A program made the translations under genes and the position numbers. This document shows positions 37,523 to 46,684 of a DNA stretch of 64,000 bases, piece by piece. Origin of the DNA: Bacillus thuringiensis. Lineage in GTDB: Bacteria > Bacillota > Bacilli > Bacillales > Bacillaceae_G. The notes under the pieces are model-generated. The model did no database searches. It was not told where the DNA came from and saw nothing but the letters and a program-made list of their open reading frames with translations. The stretch lies in NCBI RefSeq assembly GCF_022095615.2, contig NZ_CP155559.1:2725501-2789500 (forward strand), written 5' to 3'. Position 1 is the first letter of the stretch, and each line of letters opens with the position of its first letter.

Positions 37523-37543
37523 ACTATCTCCTTTAAGGGGATA
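37471..37543 (-). promoter_or_regulatory. Nested hairpin over the start of the small ORF
   Basis: Outer arms TATCCCCTT/AAGGGGATA (37535-37543 with 37471-37479), then ATAGTGT/ACACTAT, then an inner CTACATT/AATGTGG stem. AAAGGAG lies in the internal loop between the first two stems and the GTG overlaps the second stem, so folding would hide the ribosome site. Confidence 0.45.
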
Positions 37544-37609
37544 ATCAACCTTTATTATTTATTAACTCGTGCTGCTTTTTCTCGGTTTAAAACAAAACCA
37601 TTTCGATTT

Positions 37610-39439
37610 TTAAGATGCATCTTCAAACTGACTATTGTATAAATCCGCATAAAATCCTTTTTCAGCAATTAACTCTTCGTGATTACCACTTTCAATAATA
37701 TCTCCGTCTTTCATAACCAAAATCAAATCGGCATTTCTAATTGTTGAAAGTCTGTGTGCAATAACAAATGATGTTTTACCCACCATCAATTTATCCATCG
37801 CTTCTTGAATAAGCGCTTCAGTACGAGTGTCAACGGAACTAGTAGCCTCATCTAAAATAAGTAACGGTGCTTTTTTTACCATGGCCCTTGCAATAGTAAG
37901 CAGCTGTTTTTGCCCTACAGATAAGCTCGCTTTATCATTTAAAGCTGTATCGTAACCTTTAGGCAAAGTTCTAATAAAATGGTCCAAACCTACTGCCTTA
38001 CAAGCCGCAACTACTTCTTCATCAGTTACTTCTACTTTGTTATAAATTATATTTTCCTTAATCGTACCTTCAAATAACCAAGTATCTTGCAACACCATAC
38101 AAAATAGATCATGAACATTTTTACGAGTAATCGAATTAGTCGGTACATCCTCAATTTTTATTTCACCACTATCAACTTCATAGAAACGCATAAGGAGGTT
38201 AACAAGCGTTGTTTTCCCTGCACCGGTAGGTCCAACAATTGCAACTTTTTGGCCGGCTTTGATATGAGCAGAGAAATCTTTAATAATAAGCTTCTCTTTC
38301 GTATATCCAAACTTAACATTTTTAAATTCCACATTACCTTTGACATCATTGGCATTTAATATAGTTTCTTTGTCACTTTCGTCTTCAAGCTCATCTTCGT
38401 CTAAGAATTCAAATACACGTTCGCTTGCTGCAGCAGTTGACTGCAAACTTGTTGCTGCCTGTGCTAACTGAGACAATGGCTGTGTAAATAAACGAATATA
38501 AACCATAAATGAAACGATAACACCAAATGTAATGGTACCTTTCATCGCTAGTGTAGCACCTACTACACAAACAACAACATATCCCAAATTTCCAATAAAG
38601 ATCATAAGGGGCATCATCATCCCTGACATAAACTGTGATCTCCACGCACTTTTAAACAAGCTTTCATTGATTTTATTAAATTGTTGCTTCGCTTCTTTAT
38701 CGCCGTTATAAACCTTCACTATATCATGCCCTGAGTAAATTTCTTCAATATGCCCATTCATTCTACCAAGGTCTTTCTGCTGGCGTATGAAATATTTTTG
38801 TGATTTGGATATGATGAAAATCATTAATACAAATCCAACTGCCGTTGCAGCAATAGCCGAAAGTGTCATCGTAACATTAATTGAGAACATCATAATTAAA
38901 GACCCTAGGAACATAACGACCGCTGTCACTAACGAACCAACACTTTGATTTAAAGTCTGACCAATCATATCTACATCGTTTGTGACACGACTTAATACAT
39001 CTCCATAGGTCGTAGAGTCAAAATATTTTAATGGTAATTTATCGATTTTGTCAGCAATATCCGTACGTAATCGTTTGGATACTCGCTGAGTAATAGTGGC
39101 CATAATAAACGACTGAATATAGCTGAAAATAAAACTCAGTCCGTACAAAATAGCAAGAAGTAGAGCAATATTTCCTATTGCCGTAATATCAATCTTACCT
39201 GCCATACCCTCCGTAATTAAATCAGTTATTTCACTAAGCATATTGGGCCCAATGATAGTAAAAATGGTTCCTACAGCTGCCAATACAAGCGCAAAGACAA
39301 TCGCTGGTAAATACGGTTTACAATAGGCAATTAACTTTCCCCACGGCTTTTTAAAGTTCTTTGGCTTTTCTCCAGGAGCTACCATTCCTCCTGGGCCACC
39401 GCTACTTTTTCGAGGACTATTTGTTTGATTATTACGCAT
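37610..39439 (-). CDS. ABC exporter half-transporter B (ATP-binding/permease)
   Basis: 609-residue type I ABC exporter. A Gly/Pro-rich N-terminal tail precedes six transmembrane helices (to about residue 340) and one ATPase domain with Walker A GPTGAGKTT near 395, signature LSVGQKQ near 500 and LLILDEATSSVD near 525. It pairs with the upstream half-transporter: its ATG (39439, AGGAGGAG upstream) overlaps the partner's stop by eight bases. Heterodimeric multidrug or lipid exporters of the BmrCD kind have this layout. Substrate unknown; regulation probably by the TetR protein upstream. Confidence 0.92.
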   Translation of the reverse strand: MRNNQTNSPRKSSGGPGGMVAPGEKPKNFKKPWGKLIAYCKPYLPAIVFALVLAAVGTIFTIIGPNMLSEITDLITEGMAGKIDITAIGNIALLLAILYGLSFIFSYIQSFIMATITQRVSKRLRTDIADKIDKLPLKYFDSTTYGDVLSRVTNDVDMIGQTLNQSVGSLVTAVVMFLGSLIMMFSINVTMTLSAIAATAVGFVLMIFIISKSQKYFIRQQKDLGRMNGHIEEIYSGHDIVKVYNGDKEAKQQFNKINESLFKSAWRSQFMSGMMMPLMIFIGNLGYVVVCVVGATLAMKGTITFGVIVSFMVYIRLFTQPLSQLAQAATSLQSTAAASERVFEFLDEDELEDESDKETILNANDVKGNVEFKNVKFGYTKEKLIIKDFSAHIKAGQKVAIVGPTGAGKTTLVNLLMRFYEVDSGEIKIEDVPTNSITRKNVHDLFCMVLQDTWLFEGTIKENIIYNKVEVTDEEVVAACKAVGLDHFIRTLPKGYDTALNDKASLSVGQKQLLTIARAMVKKAPLLILDEATSSVDTRTEALIQEAMDKLMVGKTSFVIAHRLSTIRNADLILVMKDGDIIESGNHEELIAEKGFYADLYNSQFEDAS

Positions 39440-41195
39440 TTCCCAGCTCCTCCTTCGATAGTTGTGAATAGGCAATTTCCTGATAAGTCTTACAAGTTTT
39501 CAACAATTCATCATGTGTTCCCATACCTACTATTTTACCTTCGTCAAGAACGATGATTTTGTCAGCATCTTTAATCGTTCCAATTCGCTGTGCTACAATC
39601 AAGGTCGTCGCACCTTTCGTTTCTTTTTTCAAGGTAGAACGAAGCTGACGATCTGTTTTATAATCTAGTGCAGAGAACGAATCATCAAAAATAAAGATTT
39701 CAGGATTTTTGCTTACTGCTCTTGCAATAGAAAGGCGTTGTTTTTGTCCCCCAGAAAGGTTTGTACCGCCTTGGGCAATAGCAGCATTATATTCGCCATC
39801 CATTTTTTCTACAAATTCTTTTCCTTGGGCAATTTCCACCGCTTTTTTGATATCCTCATCTATCGGCAAGGTTTGGCCGTTATCACCATATGCCACATTG
39901 GATTTTACTGTACCTGAAAATAATACGGCTTTTTGAGACACATAACCAAACTTATTATGAAGGGCTTCTTGTGCATACTCTTTTACATTGATCCCGTCGA
40001 CTATAACCTCTCCCTCAGAAACATCATAAAATCTTGGAATCAAATTAATCAGCGTACTTTTGCCACTACCAGTAGAGCCAATAAAAGCGACAGTTTCACC
40101 TTTATGTGCCGTAAAACTAATATCTTTCAAAACATATTCTCCTGCGTCAGGATATTTAAAGCTCACATTACGCAGTTCGATTTCACCTTCAACTCCCTTA
40201 GGCGACGCCTTCATCTCCCCATCCGTAATTGTCTGAGGGGTATCTAACACTTCATTAATACGTGCTGCAGATACTGAAGCACGCGGCAGCATAATAAACG
40301 TCATCGCTAATAACATAAACGCCATAACGACCTGCATTGCGTAAGACGAAAATACTACCATATCACTGAACAAACCGATTCGATCCATTCCACCTGCATT
40401 CATAATCAAATGAGCCCCAATCCAATAGATAGAAAGAGTTAAACCTGACATAATTAGACCCATACCCGGCTGCATAATGGCCATCAGGCGGTTCACCAAA
40501 AGATTTGTATCTGTTAAATCTTCATTTGCTTTTTCAAATTTTGCTTCTTGATACTCTTGTGCGTTATAGGCATGAACAACACGAATACCAGTTAAACCTT
40601 CTCTTGTTACTAGGTTCAGATTATCTGTCATTTTTTGGACTACTTTAAATTTCGGTAGCACAAAGATGATAATGCTGCCTATCATTACAAGCAAAGCAAC
40701 GACTGCTACTCCTGTTGCCGCTGACCATTCCCAACTTTTACCTGTAATCTTCAAAATGGCCCAAACCGCAAGGATAGGAGCTTTAATCATAACTTGAAGA
40801 CCCATTGCAACAGTCTGCTGTATTTGCGTTATATCATTAGTAGAACGAGTAATAAGACTTGCCGTTGAAAAACCATTAATTTCTTCCATAGAGAAAGATA
40901 ACGTTTTGTTAAATACCCCTTTTCTCAATTCTTTTGAAAGGGAAGTTGCTACTCTCGCCGCAAAATAACCAACAACAACTGATAAAATCATACTGCCGAG
41001 AGCACATAAAAGCATCTTTCCTCCTGCTGCCCATATCTCGCTCGTTTCGCTACCCTTCGTCTGTACAAGGGTTGTAATTTCAGACATAAAATCTGGTAGT
41101 TTCAAATCTAACCAAACTTGACCTGCAATGAACACAATACTAGCAACAATAAGTATCCATTCTTTTTGTTTTAAGTATTTAAATATTTTCAACAT
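39432..41195 (-). CDS. ABC exporter half-transporter A (ATP-binding/permease)
   Basis: 587 residues with six transmembrane helices (to about 320) and an ATPase domain: Walker A GSTGSGKST near 375, signature NLSGGQKQRL near 475, and Walker B IFIFDDSFSALD near 500. In the last, Asp replaces the catalytic Glu, as is usual for the degenerate site of heterodimeric exporters; the partner has LDEATSS. The two ORFs overlap by eight bases. ATG 41195 has GAGGAG ten bases upstream. The TetR gene and three operator-like sites lie further upstream. Confidence 0.92.
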   Translation of the reverse strand: MLKIFKYLKQKEWILIVASIVFIAGQVWLDLKLPDFMSEITTLVQTKGSETSEIWAAGGKMLLCALGSMILSVVVGYFAARVATSLSKELRKGVFNKTLSFSMEEINGFSTASLITRSTNDITQIQQTVAMGLQVMIKAPILAVWAILKITGKSWEWSAATGVAVVALLVMIGSIIIFVLPKFKVVQKMTDNLNLVTREGLTGIRVVHAYNAQEYQEAKFEKANEDLTDTNLLVNRLMAIMQPGMGLIMSGLTLSIYWIGAHLIMNAGGMDRIGLFSDMVVFSSYAMQVVMAFMLLAMTFIMLPRASVSAARINEVLDTPQTITDGEMKASPKGVEGEIELRNVSFKYPDAGEYVLKDISFTAHKGETVAFIGSTGSGKSTLINLIPRFYDVSEGEVIVDGINVKEYAQEALHNKFGYVSQKAVLFSGTVKSNVAYGDNGQTLPIDEDIKKAVEIAQGKEFVEKMDGEYNAAIAQGGTNLSGGQKQRLSIARAVSKNPEIFIFDDSFSALDYKTDRQLRSTLKKETKGATTLIVAQRIGTIKDADKIIVLDEGKIVGMGTHDELLKTCKTYQEIAYSQLSKEELGNA

Positions 41196-41300
41196 ATTTA
41201 CATTTCTCCTCATTTTCCGATAATATGCCAATGATATTGTGAAAAATAATTCTAAACAGAATTACCTTTTTAAATCCCTCACTTTTTTTGTGGATATCAT

Positions 41301-41924
41301 TTAATTTTCCACCCTTTTATAGAGCCCTTTTTTTAGTAATGAAATTTCTAAAGTATAGTTTTCCACCGACTCATCGAATGGTATTTCCTTCGCAAAATTT
41401 TGAATAAGATTGTGAAAAGTCACCGCCGTGATAATCTTCATAACATGAAATATTTCTCGTTCTTCTGTAATATTTAATTTTTCTTTATTTATTAAGACCA
41501 TGATTTCGGACAATCTATTTTTATGATTATCCTCGTTCATATTTCGAGTAAATGTATTTTCAACTTTATAATTCATATTTAAAAAGGCATTTCTAAAAAA
41601 ATTTCGATTTTCTAGGTTTTTGAATTTTTCTAGCATATATTGGTACAATTCAATATATGAGTCAAATAAATCACCCTCATTTTCTTTTAATATTGAAATG
41701 AATTTTTCATTATCTCTTTTAGAATGATCATTTAATAAAAAGAAGAAAACATCTTCTTTATCCTCAAAATATTGATAAAAACTTCCCCTCGGTATTCCAG
41801 CGTCTTTAATAATATTAGAAATCGATGCTTCGAATAACGGAACTCTTGAAAATTCTTTCATCGCTGCCTGAATTAATAGTTCTTTTTTTTCTCTTTCTAA
41901 ATTAAAAAATGTTTGTTTAGGCAT
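41301..41924 (-). CDS. TetR-family regulator of the ABC exporter
   Basis: About 207 residues. Helix-turn-helix ISNIIKDAGIPRGSFYQYFEDKEDV (about 28-52) is typical of TetR proteins controlling efflux systems, with a variable helical C-terminal domain. It precedes the ABC pair on the same strand. GGAGG lies 7 bases before ATG 41924. Its promoter region carries three TGACAACGTGTCA-type sites, consistent with autoregulation of one tetR-abc-abc transcript. Confidence 0.9.
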   Translation of the reverse strand: MPKQTFFNLEREKKELLIQAAMKEFSRVPLFEASISNIIKDAGIPRGSFYQYFEDKEDVFFFLLNDHSKRDNEKFISILKENEGDLFDSYIELYQYMLEKFKNLENRNFFRNAFLNMNYKVENTFTRNMNEDNHKNRLSEIMVLINKEKLNITEEREIFHVMKIITAVTFHNLIQNFAKEIPFDESVENYTLEISLLKKGLYKRVEN

Positions 41925-41947
41925 TGTTATTCCTCCGATCAAATAAG

Positions 41948-42029
41948 TGACAACGTGTCACAATTAGGCGTAATCCAATACTATACGACAACGTGTCATA
42001 CGTCAACGGAAAAATATGACACGTTGTCA
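41948..42029. promoter_or_regulatory. Three TGACAACGTGTCA operators at the TetR promoter
   Basis: TGACAACGTGTCA at 41948-41960 (extends to GTGACAACGTGTCAC), CGACAACGTGTCA at 41986-41998, and the reverse-complement form TGACACGTTGTCA at 42017-42029. Near-palindromic 13-mers with core ACGT, all upstream of the TetR start codon; likely binding sites for that regulator. Confidence 0.8.
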
Positions 42030-42214
42030 CACTTATTTAATTATTGTTTATCGGGAATCGCCTCATCTTTTTTATTTCTTAATACATAGAGTACCGAATG
42101 ATAAAGAGACATATACTATAAAATATAACATCTGACACTACGAAGATTTAATGTATAAATCAATGTAACGTTTTATTTCTATCTTAATTTCACTTTAAAA
42201 ATCCCAATAATAAA

Positions 42215-42240
42215 GAGGCCCCTCATATAGAGATGGCCCC
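42215..42240 (-). terminator. Probable terminator after the isochorismatase gene
   Basis: On the minus strand GGCC-A-TCTC pairs with GAGGGGCC (one bulged A), loop TATAT, followed by TCTTTATTATT. It starts nine bases after the stop codon. Confidence 0.55.
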
Positions 42241-42248
42241 ATTCCTAC

Positions 42249-42773
42249 TTATGCTTCTACCTTCAAATCGTTTAGTGAAACGACATCAGCAAACGCTCCA
42301 AACACTACGTTATGATGCTTCACAATGTCTTCAGCACGTAACACTTCTGTATCAAACGTACTATGTGCATCACTCACTAACGTTACTTTATACCCTTCAC
42401 TAAACGCTCTTCGCGTTGTCGTATCCACACAGTACTCTGTTTGCATCCCTGAAATAATAACGTGTTCAATTCCTTTTTCTTGTAACACTTCGCCTAAGTT
42501 TGTCTTATGGAATGAATCTGGCGTCGTCTTTTCAACGATACTGTCCCCTTCTTGCGGAGCAATCGCCGCATGTATTCCCCAACCATCTGTACCTTTTTCT
42601 AACGGATGACCTTTAGGCCCGTTATGTTGGACATAAATAACCGGAATATCATTTGAACGACATTCTCCAATAAGTTCTTGCAATGTTTGTAAAAACTTTT
42701 CCCCATTATGTACTGGCATTCCTATTGTATACATACCTGCTTGCACATCAATTACTATTAAAGCTTTTTTCAT
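42249..42773 (-). CDS. Isochorismatase-family cysteine hydrolase
   Basis: About 174 residues with the isochorismatase-like hydrolase fold. The N-terminal strand ALIVIDVQAGMY carries the catalytic Asp (residue about 8). A lysine region VEKTTPDSFHKTNL lies near 82-95. The nucleophile motif GMQTEYCVDTTTRRAFSEGY near 112-131 contains the catalytic Cys. Members hydrolyse amides such as nicotinamide or N-carbamoyl compounds; the substrate here is not determined. ATG 42773 overlaps the upstream acetyltransferase stop as ATGA, implying coupled translation. Confidence 0.88.
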   Translation of the reverse strand: MKKALIVIDVQAGMYTIGMPVHNGEKFLQTLQELIGECRSNDIPVIYVQHNGPKGHPLEKGTDGWGIHAAIAPQEGDSIVEKTTPDSFHKTNLGEVLQEKGIEHVIISGMQTEYCVDTTTRRAFSEGYKVTLVSDAHSTFDTEVLRAEDIVKHHNVVFGAFADVVSLNDLKVEA

Positions 42774-43321
42774 TTCGCGCAGCTCCCTTTTTTGTACTCC
42801 ATCATCCAACAATCTTCTAATTTCCCCTCATGCAGCTCATGTTCCTTTAATATCTTCACCTTTTTAAATCCGCATTTTTCATAACAGTTTATTGCGCGTT
42901 CATTATTTACTTTCGGGTCCATTGCGATTGCTTCTGCTCCCATGTTCTCCATAATATATGTAATTGCTGCCTGAACGAGTTTCGTTCCAATTCCTTTTTC
43001 CCAATAAGTCGGCTCACCGATAAATTGATCCATTCCCCATATATTTTGGGATTCTTCATAGCCATATAATGCTTTCCACTCAGAATCAACTGGATACATT
43101 TGAATATAACCAATCGGCATATTATCAAACTCTATTACACACCTTTTTTCATGACTATTGGGATTATGTATGAAATGATCCAGTACCATTTCTACAGATT
43201 GCGGATTATCTCGCCCTTCGTAATACTGCAAGACTTCTGGGGCTGTTAACCATTTTGAAATGACCTGTGCATCCTCTTCTTTTACGTACCGTACCGATAC
43301 ATGATCTTTTTGAAATAGCAT
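42770..43321 (-). CDS. AAC(6')-like GNAT acetyltransferase
   Basis: 183 residues resembling the AAC(6') branch of GNAT: VSVRYVKEEDAQVISKWL at the start, DQFIGEPTYWEKGIGTKLV (motif A, about 100-118), and AMDPKVNNERAINCYEKCGFKKV (about 138-160), all diagnostic of aminoglycoside 6'-N-acetyltransferases and relatives. Chromosomal Bacillus copies are not necessarily resistance genes. AGAGG lies before the ATG. It overlaps the isochorismatase gene by four bases. Confidence 0.87.
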   Translation of the reverse strand: MLFQKDHVSVRYVKEEDAQVISKWLTAPEVLQYYEGRDNPQSVEMVLDHFIHNPNSHEKRCVIEFDNMPIGYIQMYPVDSEWKALYGYEESQNIWGMDQFIGEPTYWEKGIGTKLVQAAITYIMENMGAEAIAMDPKVNNERAINCYEKCGFKKVKILKEHELHEGKLEDCWMMEYKKGSCAK

Positions 43322-43334
43322 ATAATACCTCTTT

Positions 43335-43640
43335 TTAATTATTTATATTTTTCCTTGTTGTAAAATCTTTCATTGCACCTATTAATGCGTATGGTAACAA
43401 TGTAATCGCAAAAAATGCTGTAAACACATTAAAATGAGGAATTTCATATGGAGTGAACCATTCCGTGAAAAATTCAGAATGTAAAATTCTATTTAAAAAC
43501 TCTCCACTTGGCTTAAAATTTGGTGCCCATCCTGTAATCTCACAAATAATAAATAGTAATTGAACAATTATAAATACCCCTAGATAGCGAAACCATGTCC
43601 GTTTCCAAATCGGCTGCGCCTTATTTAATTCATGTTCCAT
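43335..43640 (-). CDS. Small membrane protein, YfzA-like
   Basis: 101 residues with two hydrophobic segments: YLGVFIIVQLLFIICEITGW (about 18-38) and VFTAFFAITLLPYALIGAM (about 70-90). It has a PHFNVFTAFFAIT motif that I associate with the YfzA-like family of Bacillus. Function unknown. AAGGTGGGAG precedes the ATG. It is 13 bases upstream of the AAC(6')-like gene on the same strand, so these three genes probably form one operon. Confidence 0.65.
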   Translation of the reverse strand: MEHELNKAQPIWKRTWFRYLGVFIIVQLLFIICEITGWAPNFKPSGEFLNRILHSEFFTEWFTPYEIPHFNVFTAFFAITLLPYALIGAMKDFTTRKNINN

Positions 43641-43740
43641 CTAACTCCCACCTTTTTATTTCAATCCTATTAATTATACACTTTCCGCACTTTTTTTGTT
43701 AAAATTTTCTATATACTCATTCACGATGGGGGAATACATT

Positions 43741-44259
43741 ATGTCTAATCCTTTACTTAAATCAACTTTAATCATTCTTAGAGGCAACTCCGCAAGTGGT
43801 AAAACAACAATCGCAAAGCAACTACAAGAACATTTCGGACAAGGTACACTTTTAGTATCACAGGATGTTATACGTAGAGATATGCTTAGAGTACACGACA
43901 CGATGGGGAATTTATCACATGATTTACTATTTGAAATTACAAAGTACGGAAAAGGAAAATGTGAGTTTGTTATTTTAGAAGGTATTTTAAACAGTCGAAG
44001 ATACGGTGAAATGTTAAAAGAATTAATACATTATTTTGAAGGAAACGCTTATACATATTACTTTGATTTATCGTTAAAAGAAACGATTCGACGACATAAC
44101 ACAAGGGAAAAGCGGCATGAATTTGGTGAGGATTCCCTAGAAAAATGGTATAATCCACACGATACAATTGAAGTTGCTAGCGAAACTATTTTTACAGATA
44201 ACTTCACGCAAAAAGATATATTTGATGCGATTCTTAATGATATTATGGTACGAAAATAA
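43741..44259 (+). CDS. P-loop kinase-like ATPase
   Basis: About 172 residues with a Walker A loop at the N-terminus: STLIILRGNSASGKTTIAKQL (about 7-27). VSQDVIRRDML near 42 and CEFVILEGIL (Walker-B-like strand) near 77 follow, then a lid-like RRHNTREKRHEFG region. It resembles small kinases of the uridine/chloramphenicol-phosphotransferase type that act on small molecules. Start ATG 43741 has GGGGGA seven bases upstream. Substrate unknown. Followed by a good terminator. Confidence 0.8.
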   Translation: MSNPLLKSTLIILRGNSASGKTTIAKQLQEHFGQGTLLVSQDVIRRDMLRVHDTMGNLSHDLLFEITKYGKGKCEFVILEGILNSRRYGEMLKELIHYFEGNAYTYYFDLSLKETIRRHNTREKRHEFGEDSLEKWYNPHDTIEVASETIFTDNFTQKDIFDAILNDIMVRK

Positions 44260-44285
44260 GACCGACAGAATATGTCAGTCTTATT
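44255..44285 (+). terminator. Terminator after the P-loop kinase gene
   Basis: Outer stem AATAAGAC/GTCTTATT with an inner GACA/TGTC pairing, followed by TTTTATTATG; overlaps the stop codon. Confidence 0.82.
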
Positions 44286-44347
44286 TTTATTATGTACTTT
44301 GCATTTCAGTTTTTATAATTGAACAATCTTTACATATGAAAAAATAA

Positions 44348-44376
44348 AAGCCAGTCTCAATAAAGAGAACTGACTT
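44348..44376 (-). terminator. Terminator after the EntB-like gene
   Basis: On the minus strand AAGTCAGTTCTC pairs with GAG-ACTGGCTT (one bulge), loop TTTATT, followed by TTATTTTTTC, about 20 bases after the stop codon. Confidence 0.75.
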
Positions 44377-44397
44377 CTATCTATAAAAATATATGTA

Positions 44398-45810
44398 TTA
44401 TAGAATTTTCACTTTAACAGTTTGTCTTCCCCAATTCATAGCCTTACTTTTTGAACCCATTAAAACATCAATGCGATTTCCTTTAATTGCACTTCCCGTA
44501 TCACCAGCGATAGCTTCTCCATAACCTTCTACCCATACTTTAGATCCTAATGGGATTACTTTCGGATCAACTGCGATAATTCTCATATTCGGATTAGCCG
44601 TTAAATCATGCCCCATCGCAGTTAAAACGCGTCCACCATATGTACCATTTTCACTTGGATCAGCAGTATATGCTGTCGCTACTACCGTTAATTCACGTTT
44701 AGCAGACTGTATGTTATTTTTAGACTCTTCTTTTGCTTTTGCTTCTTCTTTAGCTTTTGCTATTTCTCTTGCTTTCTCTTCTTCCTTAGCTTTGGCTATT
44801 TCTCTTGCTTTCTCTTCTTCCTTAGCCTTCGCTATTTCTTGAGCTTTTGCTTCTTCTTTAGCTTTTGCTATTTCTTTAGCTTTTGCTATTTCTTTAGCTT
44901 TCTCTTCTTCTTTAGCCTTCGCTTCTTCCTTAGGCTTTACTACTTCTTGCACTTTCGTTTCTTCCTTAGCCTTTACTACTTCTTGCACTTTCGTTTCTTC
45001 CTTAGCCTTTACTACTTCTTGCACTTTCGCTTCTTCCTTAGGCTTTGCTACTTCTTGCACTTTCGCTTCTTCCTTAGGCTTTGCTACTTCTTGCACTTTC
45101 GCTTCTTCCTTAGGCTTTGCTACTTCTTGCACTTTCGCTTCTTCCTTAGACTTTACTACTTCTTGCACTTTCGCTTCTTCCTTAGGCTTTGCTACTTCTT
45201 GCACTTTCGCTTCTTCCTTAGACTTTACTACTTCTTGCACTTTCGCTTCTTCCTTAGGCTTTGCTACTTCTTGCACTTTTGCTACTTTTTGTGTTTTTAC
45301 TTCTCCCTTAGCTTTAACCGTTTTTTGGACTTTCGCTACTTGCTTCGTTTTCTCTTCAGCTTTTTTTTCAACTGGTGCTGTACTTGATAGGAAAGAAACA
45401 TTTGCATAAGCTGTTTTTCCTTTATACTCAAATTGTAGCCAACCGTCTTTTACTTGATGCGTTGATTCAATTACATCATCTTTTTTCAGTCTGCCAAGAA
45501 TTTCTGATTCTGTATTTGCATCAGAACGGACATTTAACAAATTCGCTGTTACATGATACACATCTTTTGTAAACTCTGAGCTTACAAACACTTCTTTACC
45601 GTTTAAATCAATTTTTGACCATCCATCTTCGGTATTTATTACTTTTAACTCTTGTCCCTCTTTTACCTTTTCAACAACTTTTGATTCCGTTGTCGGTTTT
45701 TCACGTACGTTGAGTACATCTGCTGTTACGATCGTTTCTGCGATAGCAGTTGTGGTAAAAGCCCCCAACCCAAAAACAGTTGCTGTTGCTGCTCCAATTA
45801 CTTTTTTCAT
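44398..45810 (-). CDS. entB: SH3/3D-domain cell-wall protein, EntB-like
   Basis: 470 residues. After a signal peptide (cleavage near AIAE, residue about 23) come two bacterial SH3 domains (about 25-80 and 82-140; ADVLNVREKPT and ANLLNVRSDANT). A repeat region of ten KVQEVxKxKEEA units (residues 178-297) and a second Lys/Glu/Ala-rich block (to about 375) follow. The C-terminal 3D domain has three conserved Asp (VDPK, GDTGSAIKG, IDVLMG). B. cereus EntA-D "enterotoxin/cell-wall binding" proteins have this plan; the gene order suggests EntB. 3D domains resemble lytic transglycosylases, so wall remodelling is likely. GGAGG precedes ATG 45810. Confidence 0.85.
   Translation of the reverse strand: MKKVIGAATATVFGLGAFTTTAIAETIVTADVLNVREKPTTESKVVEKVKEGQELKVINTEDGWSKIDLNGKEVFVSSEFTKDVYHVTANLLNVRSDANTESEILGRLKKDDVIESTHQVKDGWLQFEYKGKTAYANVSFLSSTAPVEKKAEEKTKQVAKVQKTVKAKGEVKTQKVAKVQEVAKPKEEAKVQEVVKSKEEAKVQEVAKPKEEAKVQEVVKSKEEAKVQEVAKPKEEAKVQEVAKPKEEAKVQEVAKPKEEAKVQEVVKAKEETKVQEVVKAKEETKVQEVVKPKEEAKAKEEEKAKEIAKAKEIAKAKEEAKAQEIAKAKEEEKAREIAKAKEEEKAREIAKAKEEAKAKEESKNNIQSAKRELTVVATAYTADPSENGTYGGRVLTAMGHDLTANPNMRIIAVDPKVIPLGSKVWVEGYGEAIAGDTGSAIKGNRIDVLMGSKSKAMNWGRQTVKVKIL
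44920..45279 (-). repeat. Ten tandem 36-bp repeats inside the EntB-like gene
   Basis: Ten consecutive 36-base units coding KVQEV-A/V-K-P/S/A-KEE-A/T. Several are near-identical at DNA level, which implies recent slippage or unequal exchange and likely copy-number variation between strains. Predicted to form a highly charged helical stalk between the SH3 and 3D domains. Confidence 0.92.
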
Positions 45811-46023
45811 ATTAGCCTCCATTATATTTTTTTGAATTCTATCAAATGCTTCCATAAAACTATAAAGTTTTATGGAATATCAAAACATTTGCAACAGTAT
45901 ATCAATACCACTTAATATACTGCTATTAAAACTCCTTACTCCAATACTATCAAATTCTTATTTTTAATTCTATATATTATAAGTCTCCTTATTTTCTATA
46001 AACGTTTTATGCCCTTCTTCACA

Positions 46024-46524
46024 CTAAATAGTTGTTGCAATTCCAGCCAAAAACAAACTTACAATTGCCAAAAATTGAGTACCTACTATAGCCCCTCTTA
46101 AATGGAACTTGTAATCTTTATATCCCTTCATCCCTTCTGTACTAGGAATAACAACAAATCTCGGGGTAATCCAGCAAAATATTAGCCAATCAATTATAAA
46201 TAAATCTACTAAATTAAAAATCATTAAAATACCAAAACTATGTAAATAGGCATCAACATATAATAATTTTTCATGTTTATGCAGTATATATGTAGAAACG
46301 AAAGGAGTACTGAAAAGAATAGCATTATATATGATATTAAAGTAAATCGTTTGCTTTTTTTCATGAATCGATTTTGGAAAAACTACCTTTTGAATATCTT
46401 TTGGATAATCAGTTAACGAAAGACGAGGATTATAATATAAAGAGCCCAAAATCAATACGGATAGTACAATAGACATAATGACACCAACGTACATCATTTG
46501 CTCAAATGAATTCATATGCTTCAT
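46024..46524 (-). CDS. Four-helix membrane protein of unknown function
   Basis: 166 residues with hydrophobic segments at about 10-30, 62-80, 95-118 and 142-163, plus a PRFVVIPSTEGMKGYKDY loop. I do not recognise a family. AAAGG lies shortly before the ATG at 46524; a second in-frame ATG three codons on is less well spaced. No neighbour suggests a role. Confidence 0.7.
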   Translation of the reverse strand: MKHMNSFEQMMYVGVIMSIVLSVLILGSLYYNPRLSLTDYPKDIQKVVFPKSIHEKKQTIYFNIIYNAILFSTPFVSTYILHKHEKLLYVDAYLHSFGILMIFNLVDLFIIDWLIFCWITPRFVVIPSTEGMKGYKDYKFHLRGAIVGTQFLAIVSLFLAGIATTI

Positions 46525-46684
46525 TCACCCTTTTCTGTAATTACACTATAATGCATCCACTTAATTAACAATTGTATGTACTCTATCCACCAAAGATTAA
46601 CAATTGTCTTTGTTAATCTTTTATAATTGAAATTATGATTTATCTTTTCTGAAGAACAATTAAAAATTAGTTTGGAGGAATATT

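Noticed and set aside
44920..45279. CRISPR-like regular repeats
   Set aside because: Units are contiguous 36-mers without spacers and are in frame within a protein gene.
44839..45387. Long plus-strand frame rich in Phe/Leu opposite the EntB-like repeats
   Set aside because: It is the antisense image of the Lys/Glu repeat region; no ribosome site and repetitive content explain its length.
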